64,000 nucleotides of DNA from Chryseobacterium aureum (GCF_003971235.1 NZ_CP034661.1:1302001-1366000), one strand, 5' to 3'; positions 36,514 to 45,430 are shown, counted from the first letter of the stretch. The notes: generated by a model from the letters alone, not told the origin. Program-made: numbers and translations.

Positions 36514-37641
36514 TTACCCTTTGCTGGTCGGTGCATTAGGTTCTATTAATTTTTTGTTTTTCAGTTCTTCCCAAAATGCTGCAGGAATCTTAACATGCAT
36601 AGACTCGTAATCTTCCCTGATCTGGTTTGGACTCTTCACCCCCGGAATAATAGCTGCTGCAACATCCGGAAAAGAAGCAAACTGAAGCGCTGCTGTTCTG
36701 AGGTCTACATGATGTGCTTTTGCAACAGCTCTAAGTTCTTCTCTTTTTTTAAGATATTCAGGAGGAATTACTCCTCCACCGTAATTATAACGGTTGCTTC
36801 CTGATAAAAACCCGGCATTAAGATTGGTTCCCATTACAAGGCTGACATTATTTTTACGTACCTCAGGAAATATAGTATTTAATGCGTTTTTGTGGTCAAT
36901 AAGAGAGTATTGGGAAGCCAGTAATATAATATCCGGCTGTGCAACCTGCATGACCTTCAGTATGGGATCCGGTGTATTTACACCCACTCCCCAAGCCTTT
37001 ATCAATCCTTCTTCTTTCATCTTTTCCAATTCAGGAAAAGCCCCTTTTGCTGCGACTTCAAAATGCTCAAGCCATCGCCCGTTCAGCCATTTATTATCCG
37101 GAGCAACGTCGTGAACATAAACAATATCTATACTGTCAATTCCAAGACGCTGTAAACTGTCTTCAATAGATCTTCTGACTGCCGGCCCGGAATAGTCATA
37201 AGTAACATTATTAGGTGAATGACTCATAGGATATAATGTGCGGTCGTCAATATGTTTAGATGCTTTCAGTAGTCTTCCTACCTTCGTACTGATTACATAA
37301 TCTGCTCTGTTCTGATTGTGTAAAAACATACCGTACCTGCGTTCAGCAAGTCCTAATCCGTAAAACGGAGCTACATCATAATACCTCACACCAGTATTCC
37401 ATGCTGCTTCCAGCGTTTCGTAAGCCTGACGTTCGGGAATCATTTCAAATTCGTTTCCAAAGGGCACTCCTCCCATCCCGAAAGTATGTTGCAGTTTAAA
37501 TCTTGGATTGTAGCCCGAAAGGTCAGCGTGTGTATCTGTTAATAGCCCTTCTGCCGTTGCGATGCCCGGCAGCATTGCAGCTGCTCCGGCAAGTATCACA
37601 CCTTGCCCTGTTTTCTTTAAAAATTCACGTCTTGAAGTCAT
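36514..37641 (-). CDS. Tat-exported aldo/keto reductase
   Basis: A 375-residue aldo/keto reductase with a twin-arginine signal (TSRREFLKKTGQGVILAGAA...IATAEG), so it should be folded with its cofactor and exported. The catalytic tetrad is present: Asp and Tyr in RYYDVAPFYGLGLAE, Lys in VISTKVGR and His in DIVYVHDV. It is close to the pyridoxal/L-fucose/D-threo-aldose dehydrogenase branch of the superfamily. It lies at the end of a same-strand block with an SDR enzyme, another reductase and a cupin-like protein. Substrate unknown; a sugar or small aldehyde is likely. Confidence 0.85.
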   Translation of the reverse strand: MTSRREFLKKTGQGVILAGAAAMLPGIATAEGLLTDTHADLSGYNPRFKLQHTFGMGGVPFGNEFEMIPERQAYETLEAAWNTGVRYYDVAPFYGLGLAERRYGMFLHNQNRADYVISTKVGRLLKASKHIDDRTLYPMSHSPNNVTYDYSGPAVRRSIEDSLQRLGIDSIDIVYVHDVAPDNKWLNGRWLEHFEVAAKGAFPELEKMKEEGLIKAWGVGVNTPDPILKVMQVAQPDIILLASQYSLIDHKNALNTIFPEVRKNNVSLVMGTNLNAGFLSGSNRYNYGGGVIPPEYLKKREELRAVAKAHHVDLRTAALQFASFPDVAAAIIPGVKSPNQIREDYESMHVKIPAAFWEELKNKKLIEPNAPTSKG

Positions 37642-37779
37642 TGTTATGTTTTATATTTATATTTTCTGATAAGGTCTAGTAGGATTAGTGTAAATTTTAA
37701 ATGATCATGATATCCCTTGCTGCATATGAATCTTCTGCCCCAGATCAATAATTCTACAATTAAACCTATAGTTTCATTC

Positions 37780-38634
37780 TTAATGGCCAAGTTTTAAACG
37801 ATCCTGAAAAGGTGCAATAATCTGTTCCCTGTTATATTGGACCGGTTTTGGATCGTATAGAAGCATTTTTCTCGCCTTTGAAATATCAATAAAGTCAACA
37901 TCACCATCAACGATACTAAAAGCCTCATACCAAAATTTATCTTTACTGCTGACAGCCAGATCCGTTGCCTGCACAACATTCTCCAAACTTACGTGTGTTC
38001 CCATATTGACTTTATCAATCGGCCCGTAGCGTAAAACAATGGTTTCCATTTTTTTGTTCAGTCCGTACCACGCTATGATCTGTTCAGCCATAACTTTACT
38101 CATATGATAGGATAGGTCGATATCACGTGTATGCAGATCATCAGCTTTCAAATACTGAGAAACAAATGACTGTCCTTCACTAATGGGATAGGAAAACGGA
38201 ATTCCTCCTTCTATTCCGTAAATAGTAGTGGAACTGGCGTATATTAGCCTTTTAACTCCGCTTTCATAAGCCGCCCGGGCAACATTAGCCGTACCTTCCA
38301 CATTGGTCCTGAAATAATCATTGAAATTTTTACCCGGAACAGGAGCAGGTATTGCGGCTTCATGAACCACCACATCTACCCCCTTCATTCTTCTCTTCAG
38401 TTGATCATAATCAAGAATATCATCGCCTTCAAGAAGATCATAGCCCACAATATCATACTTGTTTCCAAAAGCCTTAACAAAAGCACTTCCAACATAGCCC
38501 AGATGGCCGGTAACAAGAACTTTTAATTTCTTCTCACCAGGACTCTTCGATTGAGAAGCTGATTGGGAAAAGGAAAAATTTCCGATGCAAATCACGAAAA
38601 ACAGCATCAGGAACTTTCTTGTTTCAAATACCAT
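37780..38634 (-). CDS. NAD-dependent epimerase/dehydratase with signal peptide
   Basis: An extended-SDR enzyme. The ATG at 38634 (MVFETRKFLMLFF) gives 284 residues; a start at 38661 adds nine charged residues and leaves a leader of only about 13 bases after the predicted transcription start. A Sec-like signal (FLMLFFVICIGNFSFSQ) precedes the Rossmann fold VLVTGHLGYVGSAFVKAF (TGxxGxxG) and the catalytic YHMSK. Exported SDR enzymes are unusual because the cofactor is cytoplasmic. A promoter with a candidate AraC operator lies upstream (38681-38747). The tail ends IIAPFQDRLKLGH, as in UDP-sugar epimerase relatives. Confidence 0.78.
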   Translation of the reverse strand: MVFETRKFLMLFFVICIGNFSFSQSASQSKSPGEKKLKVLVTGHLGYVGSAFVKAFGNKYDIVGYDLLEGDDILDYDQLKRRMKGVDVVVHEAAIPAPVPGKNFNDYFRTNVEGTANVARAAYESGVKRLIYASSTTIYGIEGGIPFSYPISEGQSFVSQYLKADDLHTRDIDLSYHMSKVMAEQIIAWYGLNKKMETIVLRYGPIDKVNMGTHVSLENVVQATDLAVSSKDKFWYEAFSIVDGDVDFIDISKARKMLLYDPKPVQYNREQIIAPFQDRLKLGH

Positions 38635-38680
38635 TTTCCGATCTAAATCTTTGTATTTCATATTCTTAAAATTTATACTA

Positions 38681-38747
38681 CAAAGTTAGATTGACTGCCA
38701 TGCATGTTCTATATTCACATCAAACAGAAATCTATGAATATCAAACA
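38681..38747 (-). promoter_or_regulatory. promoter with AraC-type direct-repeat operator (site A)
   Basis: On the minus strand a -7 box TAACTTTG (38688-38681) lacks a clear -33 TTG. Upstream are two TGTTTGAT/GTTTGAT half-sites (plus-strand ATCAAACA at 38719-38726 and 38740-38747) exactly 21 bases apart. The proximal half-site is 32 bases from the -7 box. The same layout stands before the cupin gene (40817-40883), and 17 bases (ATCTATGAATATCAAAC) are identical in both sites. Confidence 0.6.
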
Positions 38748-38847
38748 AGGGTACAGGAAATTTTATTTGAGGCTGAACGGGGACTGTTCAGCTTTACCAA
38801 AAACGTAAAACACCACTGAAAGTGATAAGATTTTGTGCAGTATTTAA

Positions 38848-38877
38848 ACAAAAAAAGGAACCTTAATGATTCCTTTT
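38848..38877 (-). terminator. terminator after aldo/keto reductase gene
   Basis: Minus-strand stem AAAAGGAA/TTCCTTTT (38877-38870 with 38860-38853) running into TTTTTTT. It ends the transcript of the gene at 38930-39961. Confidence 0.75.
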
Positions 38878-38929
38878 ATCTATTTTGAACACCCTCGGGG
38901 GTTATACTTTTGTGGACAGTTAATGACTT

Positions 38930-39961
38930 TTATGCATTTTCCGAAGACTGCTGCCATAGATTTATGCCTCCGTCTTTGGCAAAAAGATCGATTTGTTTTA
39001 ACTCATCCATCGTAAATTCAAGATTATCCAAAGCACCAACACAATCAATAACCTGTTGTGGTTTGCTTGCTCCGATCAGTGCGGAAGTAACCCTTCCTTG
39101 TTTTAATGTCCAGGCAATAGCCATCTGAGCTAAGGTCTGACCGCGTTTCATGGCGATTGCATTCAGCTCCCTTATATTTTGGAGGTTCTCTTCAGTCAGA
39201 AATCCCTGCTGTAAAGATTTGCCCTGAGAAGCTCTGCTGTCCTCCGGAATATCGTTCAGATATTTATTGGTCAGCATTCCCTGCGCTAAAGGCGAAAATA
39301 CGATGGATCCTAATTTTAAATCATCCAGAGTTTCTAATAATCCGTCCTTCTCGATCCAACGATTCAGCATGGAATAGCTGGGCTGATGGATAATGAATGG
39401 TGTACCCAAAGCTTTGAGAATTTCATAAGCCTCTTTCGTACGCTGAGAATTGTAAGATGAAATCCCTACATAAAGTGCTTTTCCGGAGCGAACCAGCTGA
39501 TCCAGTGCCATCATGGTTTCTTCCAATGGTGTATTGGGATCGTAACGGTGGGAATAAAAAATATCAACATAATCAACTCCCATTCTTTTAAGAGACTGAT
39601 CGCAGCTGGCGATAATATATTTTTTGCTGCCCCATTCACCGTATGGACCCGGCCACATATAATATCCTGCTTTTGAAGAAATAACAAGTTCATCCCGCAG
39701 TCCTGAGAATTCCTCCTTTAGTATTTTCCCAAATGCGATCTCGGCGCTTCCCGGCTTTGGTCCGTAATTATTGGCCAGATCAAAATGCGTGATACCCAGA
39801 TCAAATGCTGTTGTACAGATATCAACTTTATTTTTATGAGGAGTGTCATCGCCAAAGTTATGCCACAGCCCCATTGATATGGCTGGCAGTAAAAGTCCAC
39901 TATTACCGGTGCGGTTATACAGCATTTTTTCGTAGCGATTATCTTTTGGAATCCATTTCAT
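38930..39961 (-). CDS. aldo/keto reductase, YghZ/Gpr-like
   Basis: A cytoplasmic aldo/keto reductase, 343 residues from the ATG at 39961 (MKWIPKDNRYEKM; an ATG three codons earlier is also possible). It matches the YghZ group (L-glyceraldehyde-3-phosphate reductase): FDLANNYGPKPGSAE with Asp/Tyr, ISSKAGYYMWPGPYGEWGSKKY with Lys, and DIFYSHRYDPNTPLEET with His. The stretch VGISSYNS and the C-terminal GASKPQQV bind NADPH. It likely detoxifies aldehydes or reduces sugars. It has its own terminator downstream and lies between the SDR and cupin genes. Confidence 0.88.
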   Translation of the reverse strand: MKWIPKDNRYEKMLYNRTGNSGLLLPAISMGLWHNFGDDTPHKNKVDICTTAFDLGITHFDLANNYGPKPGSAEIAFGKILKEEFSGLRDELVISSKAGYYMWPGPYGEWGSKKYIIASCDQSLKRMGVDYVDIFYSHRYDPNTPLEETMMALDQLVRSGKALYVGISSYNSQRTKEAYEILKALGTPFIIHQPSYSMLNRWIEKDGLLETLDDLKLGSIVFSPLAQGMLTNKYLNDIPEDSRASQGKSLQQGFLTEENLQNIRELNAIAMKRGQTLAQMAIAWTLKQGRVTSALIGASKPQQVIDCVGALDNLEFTMDELKQIDLFAKDGGINLWQQSSENA

Positions 39962-40051
39962 ATTATTCAATTTTACTATTATTTTTTAATTTGTCTCTTT
40001 AAAGGTATAAATGTGCAGCTTGAAGTCTCAGATTAAAAAATTAAGACCAGC

Positions 40052-40720
40052 TTATTTAGTTGGGTGCGCTTTAGGATTAGAGCTGAACCAGCCCCTACGG
40101 TCATGGTGAACACCGTATTCGTCAACAATTGCCCCCTGAGGGCCAGCCATCATAAAATGCCAGGTTTCCACTTTCTTCAGCGCCGAGGTATCTCCTGCCC
40201 TTATAATGGCAAAATTCTTACTTTTAACTGATCCAAATGAAGCGGGAATCAAAGGAGGATTTGGTGTAGGATCACCAACTTCCGAAAAATTATATATCCA
40301 GCCTCTGATTACTTTCCAGCTTTCATATTTTGCTGGTTTCTTTGGCGCTTCCATTATGGCCCGATGAATATGCTCAGGGATCATCTGATTGGGCAATAGG
40401 TACATAGTCATTGCAAAATAGTCATACAGGGGATCATTGAACCAGGTAACACTTGCCAGTCCTACATGCTCAAAATCACCTAACCCAAAGTCACTTATCC
40501 ATATCTCCCTGTCGATTTTATCAGTATAAAGCTCACCATGGCTTAAAATAACTTCTTTAACAGCCTGTTTGGCTACATCTTTCTGAAAGATGCCGTTCTT
40601 GTAAAAATCTTTATTGGTATACTGTTTCTCCAGCTTATTCTGATTCATCATTTGCGCATTGCTTTTTAAAGAGATCATGCTTAATAGCATTATCATTATT
40701 GTTTTCAATAAAGTATTCAT
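40052..40720 (-). CDS. exported cupin-like protein
   Basis: A 222-residue protein with a signal peptide (to SNAQ) and a central region that looks like a cupin barrel: MYLLPNQMIPEHIHRA (His-x-His metal ligands), later WKVIRGWIYNFSEVG and ETWHFMMAGPQGAIVDEYGVHHD with more His. Similar folds occur in D-lyxose isomerases and other sugar-related cupins, but I cannot name the family. It is under a promoter with the same AraC-type operator as the SDR gene at 37780, so the two form one regulon. The araC gene at 40904 lies just upstream and is its likely regulator. Confidence 0.6.
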   Translation of the reverse strand: MNTLLKTIMIMLLSMISLKSNAQMMNQNKLEKQYTNKDFYKNGIFQKDVAKQAVKEVILSHGELYTDKIDREIWISDFGLGDFEHVGLASVTWFNDPLYDYFAMTMYLLPNQMIPEHIHRAIMEAPKKPAKYESWKVIRGWIYNFSEVGDPTPNPPLIPASFGSVKSKNFAIIRAGDTSALKKVETWHFMMAGPQGAIVDEYGVHHDRRGWFSSNPKAHPTK

Positions 40721-40816
40721 AGTATTTATCTTTCTATAAATTTACCGGTATGGCCATTTGTCTTAATTTTTTATAACTAATTCGGCCGTCCTCACGATAT
40801 TTACATGTTGCCCATA

Positions 40817-40883
40817 CAAATTTATGAACATGAAAAAACAGATCCCCTATTGGCTTCAAACAAATATCTATGAATATCAAACC
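40817..40883 (-). promoter_or_regulatory. promoter with AraC-type direct-repeat operator (site B)
   Basis: Minus-strand -7 box TAAATTTG (40824-40817) without a good -33 element, preceded by half-sites (plus-strand TTCAAACA at 40855-40862, ATCAAACC at 40876-40883) 21 bases apart. The distance from proximal half-site to -7 box is 32 bases, identical to site A at 38681-38747. It drives the cupin-like gene with a leader of about 90 bases. Confidence 0.6.
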
Positions 40884-40903
40884 AATTCTTCAAACCCTTT
40901 TTA

Positions 40904-41797
40904 TTAAGAGCTTCTCACAGAACTGGGTGATGTACCGGTATGTTTTTTAAAATAGCTGGTAAAATTATTTGGTTCCTGAAATCCCAGCATGTAAGCGATT
41001 TCAGAAATATTGAATTGATTTTGTTTCAACAGATAAACAGCTTCCTGTATAATCCTATGATTAATATATTCCGAAGTGGTCTTTCCGATGATATCTTTCA
41101 GGGCCCGGTTCAAGGAATTCACATGAACAGACAGATTTTCGGCATAATCCTGTGCTGATCTTAAAACCAAGCCAATATCCGGATCAACGGGAAACTGTCT
41201 GTCAAGGAGCTCCAGAAAAAGAGAAGTCATACGTGAAGCCGAACTACCATACTGTTTGTAATCTTCCGAAGGCTTGAGTTTAATAGCCTGATGCATTACA
41301 ATATGCAGGTAATTGCGCAGTACATCATATTTATGAGCGTAATCTGAATTAAATTCTTCCAACATATTCTGAAATATGCCGGTGATGAGTAATTCTTCTT
41401 TGCTGTCCAGAAAGAAAACAGGCACCCCTCCAGCTTTAAAGAAGGGATTTTGTTTTAGTGTTCCGCTGCGCTCTCCCTGATACAGAAATTCTTCATTGAA
41501 CAGACAGAACCACCCTTTGCGATCCTCTACCTCATTTTCCCACGCATAGGGAATCATCGGGTTTGAAAATTGCAGTGCAGGTCTATCAATATCTACCCAT
41601 CGGTCTGCATAAAACAGTTTACCGGGATCAAGCACAAGCGCTACCTTGTAAAAATTTCTACGGCCATAAGCAGAAGTTAAGGGGCAGTTATCTCTTGTAA
41701 AGATACCGAAATGTTCTATTTTGGGTTCACCAACCATATCTTGTACCCTTTTGGTAGATCTTTGGCTGAATTCTTCTAGTCTTTCTGTCTTTTTCAT
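40904..41797 (-). CDS. AraC-family transcriptional regulator
   Basis: A 297-residue regulator with a cupin-like sensing N-terminus (HFGIFTRDNCPLTSAYGRRNFYKVALVL) and two C-terminal helix-turn-helix motifs (LNRALKDIIGKTTSEYINHRII; ISEIAYMLGFQEPNNFTSYFKKHTGTSPSSVR). It lies immediately upstream of the cupin-like gene, whose promoter carries a 21-bp-spaced direct repeat. It is the best candidate to bind that repeat and the one before the SDR gene at 37780. The ligand is unknown; the neighbours point to a sugar or aldehyde. Confidence 0.9.
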   Translation of the reverse strand: MKKTERLEEFSQRSTKRVQDMVGEPKIEHFGIFTRDNCPLTSAYGRRNFYKVALVLDPGKLFYADRWVDIDRPALQFSNPMIPYAWENEVEDRKGWFCLFNEEFLYQGERSGTLKQNPFFKAGGVPVFFLDSKEELLITGIFQNMLEEFNSDYAHKYDVLRNYLHIVMHQAIKLKPSEDYKQYGSSASRMTSLFLELLDRQFPVDPDIGLVLRSAQDYAENLSVHVNSLNRALKDIIGKTTSEYINHRIIQEAVYLLKQNQFNISEIAYMLGFQEPNNFTSYFKKHTGTSPSSVRSS

Positions 41798-41818
41798 CGT
41801 TAATTCTGCTATTTCAAC

Positions 41819-42649
41819 TTAACTTTTGGGTTCATCTGTTTCATTGGAGACCATTCTTCCTGATTCTGCCAGCGAGGAAGGCGTGTAACCATACTTTTTT
41901 TTAAAACACTGGGTAAAATGTGAAAAATTTTCAAATCCCAGCTCAAGATACAAAGCACCCGGTCTTCTTCTTTTGTTTTCCAGCAGAAAATGAGCTTCTT
42001 CAAGGCGCCGTTGAATGAGCCAGCGAGAAGGTGTCTGGTTATACAGCAGCTTAAAATCCCTTTTAAATGTGGAAAGACTTCTGCCCGAAAGAAATGCAAG
42101 GTATTCTAAAGAGACATTGAACTTGTAATTCTTCTGCATAAAAGTCAGGAGATCTATTTTTTCCGGATCACCAAAATCGAAAAGTATCAGCGCTAATTCA
42201 GGCTTTACCTCCAACAGTACCAGGAGTAGTTCTTCACTCTTGACGTGTAGATATTTACTTTCAATTTCACTCTTACCTTTATAATAAGGAATCAGCGATT
42301 GTAAATAATTTTTCAGCAGTCCTTTTTTAGGCAGGCAAATAAATGCTGACCGGTTTTGATTTTTAAAGCCGGCATCGTATTTATATTTTTCACTAAATTC
42401 TTTTAGAAATTCCTGACTGAAGGGCATAATAATTTTTTCAAACTCTCCATTAACGGGAATCTTGCTGTGACGCTGAAGCTGATTTCTGACAACCATACAG
42501 CACTCGCCGCTCCTGAGCAAGACATTTGTTTTTCCATCAAAGCCTCTCATTGATCCCTTGACCAGAAACAGAAATGTATGATCCACTAAAAAATGCTCGG
42601 GGGAGATCATTGGTTCTACCGGACAGTTAGTCAAATCTGTAATTTTCAT
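41819..42649 (-). CDS. AraC-family transcriptional regulator
   Basis: A 276-residue AraC regulator with a cupin-type N-terminus (DHTFLFLVKGSMRGFDGKTNVLLRSGECCMV) and a C-terminal double HTH (SLEYLAFLSGRSLSTFKRDFK; LYLELGFENFSHFTQCFKKKYG). It is clearly a paralogue of the regulator at 42917-43720, sharing most of the C-terminal domain. Both belong to the ExsA-like subgroup. The stop is 21 bases before the next araC start. Confidence 0.88.
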   Translation of the reverse strand: MKITDLTNCPVEPMISPEHFLVDHTFLFLVKGSMRGFDGKTNVLLRSGECCMVVRNQLQRHSKIPVNGEFEKIIMPFSQEFLKEFSEKYKYDAGFKNQNRSAFICLPKKGLLKNYLQSLIPYYKGKSEIESKYLHVKSEELLLVLLEVKPELALILFDFGDPEKIDLLTFMQKNYKFNVSLEYLAFLSGRSLSTFKRDFKLLYNQTPSRWLIQRRLEEAHFLLENKRRRPGALYLELGFENFSHFTQCFKKKYGYTPSSLAESGRMVSNETDEPKS

Positions 42650-42916
42650 TTCAACTCAATTATTAATTCGTTTTTACTGCTGGAAATTGGCTCCCAATGA
42701 GTACATTTTCCCCATTTAATTAAAATGTTTTTATAGATTGTCACGATCCAGGAAACAAGGTCTTCAAAACTTATTACCATGCCTTTTACACAACTGCATA
42801 TCAATACGTTCTAAACTGTCAACTTCTGAAACTTTATCCATTGTTTCTTATGCAAATTTCTGAAAAATTTCTTAATCACATTGTTGTAAAAAGTCCAAAT
42901 AAATGTTCTAAAAAGG

Positions 42917-43720
42917 TCAGCGGTTGCTCTTATTCTTTCCGGTCAAATGAGTTGGCGGATGCCCGAACAGTTTTTTAAATGCAAAAGAGAAATGGGAAAA
43001 ATTCTCAAAACCAAGATCGAGATAGATCTCGGAAGGTTTTTTGCCTTTTTTGTCGATAAGATAATACGCTTCTTCCAACCGCTTCTGGACAAGCCATTGC
43101 CTTGGAGTGGCATGAAATATTTTTTCAAAGTCACGTTTGAAAGCAGACAGGCTTCTTCCCGTGAGATAGGCAAACCGCTCTACACTCACATTGAACGTGT
43201 AATTGCGGTTCATAAACTCCTCAAGATCTATTTTTTCGGGACTGGCAAAGTCAAAAAAGACGTTGGCAAGTTCAGGATTCACCTTCAGGAGCACCAGCAG
43301 CAGTTCAGTCCGCTTAACATCCAAGAACTGTTCTTCCATAATTCCATCTTCATTAAAATAAGGAATTATCGAATCCATAAAATTTTTAACCAGCTTATCT
43401 TTAGCCAATGGAATGATAGCACCTGCTGCTTTTGTTTCTTCAGCAGTAAACCCGTACAAATCCTTAAAATTCTTTAGAAAATCCTGACCGAACAAAATGA
43501 ATATCTTTTTGAAAGGCTGATCCTCCGGTTGTTTAATGTATTTAGCCAGGTGATTTCTCCTGCCTATGCCGTAATCTCCGGAATGGATTTTATATTCCTT
43601 ATGTCCATCATAAACAAGCATTGAGCCCGAGACCAGATACATAAAGCAATGGTCTGGGATAAATTGCTCCGTACCGGGAGAAGGACTCATATAACAGGAA
43701 GCAATACTTGATTCTTTCAT
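42917..43720 (-). CDS. AraC-family transcriptional regulator
   Basis: A 267-residue paralogue of the preceding regulator, with the same layout: N-terminal cupin (DHCFMYLVSGSMLVYDGHKEYKIHSGDYGI) and C-terminal HTH pair (SVERFAYLTGRSLSAFKRDFEKIF; IYLDLGFENFSHFSFAFKKLFGHPPT). The SDR gene at 43805 lies 84 bases upstream on the same strand and is its likely target or partner. The 267 bases before the previous gene hold no gene, only a TTTGGACTTTT motif near 42890. Confidence 0.88.
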   Translation of the reverse strand: MKESSIASCYMSPSPGTEQFIPDHCFMYLVSGSMLVYDGHKEYKIHSGDYGIGRRNHLAKYIKQPEDQPFKKIFILFGQDFLKNFKDLYGFTAEETKAAGAIIPLAKDKLVKNFMDSIIPYFNEDGIMEEQFLDVKRTELLLVLLKVNPELANVFFDFASPEKIDLEEFMNRNYTFNVSVERFAYLTGRSLSAFKRDFEKIFHATPRQWLVQKRLEEAYYLIDKKGKKPSEIYLDLGFENFSHFSFAFKKLFGHPPTHLTGKNKSNR

Positions 43721-43804
43721 ATGATAAATGTAATAATTATTGCTTTGCCAGGTGCTGTATTAAAATAAGATTTTCAACATGCATGCAGCTGGAATTTACA
43801 TTTT

Positions 43805-44848
43805 TTATTTTTTTATCAGACCCAGCTCCAACATAGAATTTGCTGTAGCCATTACCGCTTCTTCACTAGAGCGGGGTGACCACTTTAGTAACAGCTTCGC
43901 TTTATCCCCACTCGTTTCTGCATATTTACCCAGCAGCGTAGCCAGCATGCGTAATGATGGATTGAATATCGCGGCTGTTCTGACGATCCAATTGGGCAGC
44001 TCTTTGGTAGGAACTTTCGCTGCTGTCTCCCCTAGATTTTTTTTCAATATGTTAGCAACATCCAGCATTGACAAAGCGTTACCCGTGGTAGCCAGAAACC
44101 TTTCACCACTGGCATTCGGATGGGTCATAGCAAGGAGATGCAGATCAGCAACATCACGTACATCCACGTGGCAGCAGTATACTTTTGGACATGCTCCGAT
44201 CTCTCCTTCCAGCATCTTCTTCACTACCTGATTGGAATGGGAATAATCTGTACCGAGAACCGGCCCCATTACTGCCACAGGATTAACCGTTGAAAGCTCA
44301 AGACCACCTCCTTCATTACGGACAAACTCCCACGCCGTTTTTTCTGCAATTGTTTTTGATTTTTGATAAGGATGAAGATTGGCCTGAAGATTCGACCAGT
44401 CTTTTTCAGTATAAGGGGTTGTACGATTTATATTTCCCATCCCTACTGCTCCGTAAGCCGATGTGAGAACTACCCTCTTAACGCGGGCCGCCCTCGCCGC
44501 TCTCAAAACCCTTAACACCCCTTCTTTTGCAGGGACAATCATTTCATCTTCATGCTTATAGTTAACAATTGGGGTTGGAGATGCTATATGCAGAACATAG
44601 GTACACCCCTGCACAGCCTTATCCCAATTGTTATCTTTTGATAGATCAGCCTCCATGAAGGAGAGGTCTTCAAATGAATCTATCCCTCCTTTTCTCAGCA
44701 TATCTTTCACCTCATCCTGTCTGTTAAGAGAACGCAGTGTTGTTCTGACCTTATACCCTTGTTCAAGTAATTTTATGATACAATGAACAGCGATGAAACC
44801 GGAACCGCCCGTTACAAGGACTTCTGTTTTACTATTTAAATCTTTCAT
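43805..44848 (-). CDS. SDR-family NAD(P)-dependent reductase, dihydroflavonol-reductase-like
   Basis: The ATG at 44848 (MKDLNSKTEVLVTGG) gives 347 residues; an upstream in-frame ATG adds 22 atypical ones. The N-terminal VTGGSGFIAVHCIIKLLEQGYKVRTTLR is the nucleotide-binding fold (GxxGxxA). The active site is S in VLTSAYGAVG and Y-x-x-x-K in YQKSKTIAE; VLHIASPTP and ELSTVNPVAVMGPVLG are typical of the dihydroflavonol-4-reductase/cinnamoyl-CoA-reductase-like group. Bacterial members reduce small aldehydes and ketones. Direct repeats of AAGTCCA (44907-44913, 44930-44936) stand upstream and may be an AraC operator. Confidence 0.87.
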   Translation of the reverse strand: MKDLNSKTEVLVTGGSGFIAVHCIIKLLEQGYKVRTTLRSLNRQDEVKDMLRKGGIDSFEDLSFMEADLSKDNNWDKAVQGCTYVLHIASPTPIVNYKHEDEMIVPAKEGVLRVLRAARAARVKRVVLTSAYGAVGMGNINRTTPYTEKDWSNLQANLHPYQKSKTIAEKTAWEFVRNEGGGLELSTVNPVAVMGPVLGTDYSHSNQVVKKMLEGEIGACPKVYCCHVDVRDVADLHLLAMTHPNASGERFLATTGNALSMLDVANILKKNLGETAAKVPTKELPNWIVRTAAIFNPSLRMLATLLGKYAETSGDKAKLLLKWSPRSSEEAVMATANSMLELGLIKK

Positions 44849-44974
44849 TTTCTTTGAATTTATACCGCAAAGATCGCCTGAAAAAGCAATAGTATGTTTT
44901 GCTGGAAAGTCCAAGTTTATTGTGTCAGGAAGTCCACCTTGCTATCATCAATTGCTTCCATCCTCTTCTTATTA

Positions 44975-45019
44975 ACTCATAAATCCTGTAAAATCATTGA
45001 TTTTACAGGATTTATGAGT
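44975..45019. repeat. perfect 21-bp inverted repeat
   Basis: ACTCATAAATCCTGTAAAATC (arm 44975-44995; 21 pairs) meets its exact complement at 44999-45019 over a 3-base loop. There is a T-rich stretch downstream but no gene end within 100 bases. It may be a terminator left by a lost gene or a small mobile repeat. Confidence 0.7.
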
Positions 45020-45251
45020 CAATATTTTTTCCACTTTACAATTTCTTTATTTCAATTGTTTAATGAGTAAAAAGGATGAAAATATAGCCTAAGTATTTCT
45101 GTATCAGTTTGTGGGCTCAAACGAATGAAATCATCTACAAAAGTATTTATGTTGATTCATAAAGAAGAACGCATTTTTTTGGTGGTAACCAATCATCTTC
45201 CGGCAACAAGATGAGATTAATGGGCAGATAAGCCTTTACTTGGAGAAAGAT

Positions 45252-45424
45252 TTAATGACAGAAACATACTAATTTCTGAATCCACTGATGATCCAGCGTA
45301 GCATCTGCAAATCTGTCGATCTGCTTCTGGTCAATGGTATGCCATGGAGAACTTCCGACCATAACTCCCTCCAGTACCTTATATTTCTGATTTAATTGTT
45401 TAGTGGCAGCCGTATGGTTTCCGT
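45252..45424 (-). pseudogene. remnant of a MaoC-like dehydratase gene
   Basis: The minus strand reads NQKYKVLEGVMVGSSPWHT, then [19 protein letters not shown], then a stop. This matches the N-terminal start of MaoC/NodN-type (R)-specific hydratases (typically [26 protein letters not shown]). Start codon and everything after the HQWI motif are gone. The surrounding 585 bases between the SDR and cold-shock genes hold no other gene. Confidence 0.6.
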
Positions 45425-45430
45425 AAAAAG

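Noticed and set aside
36342-36539. Plus-strand 65-codon frame after the GH30 gene
   Set aside because: It runs into the reductase gene on the opposite strand and has no recognisable domain.
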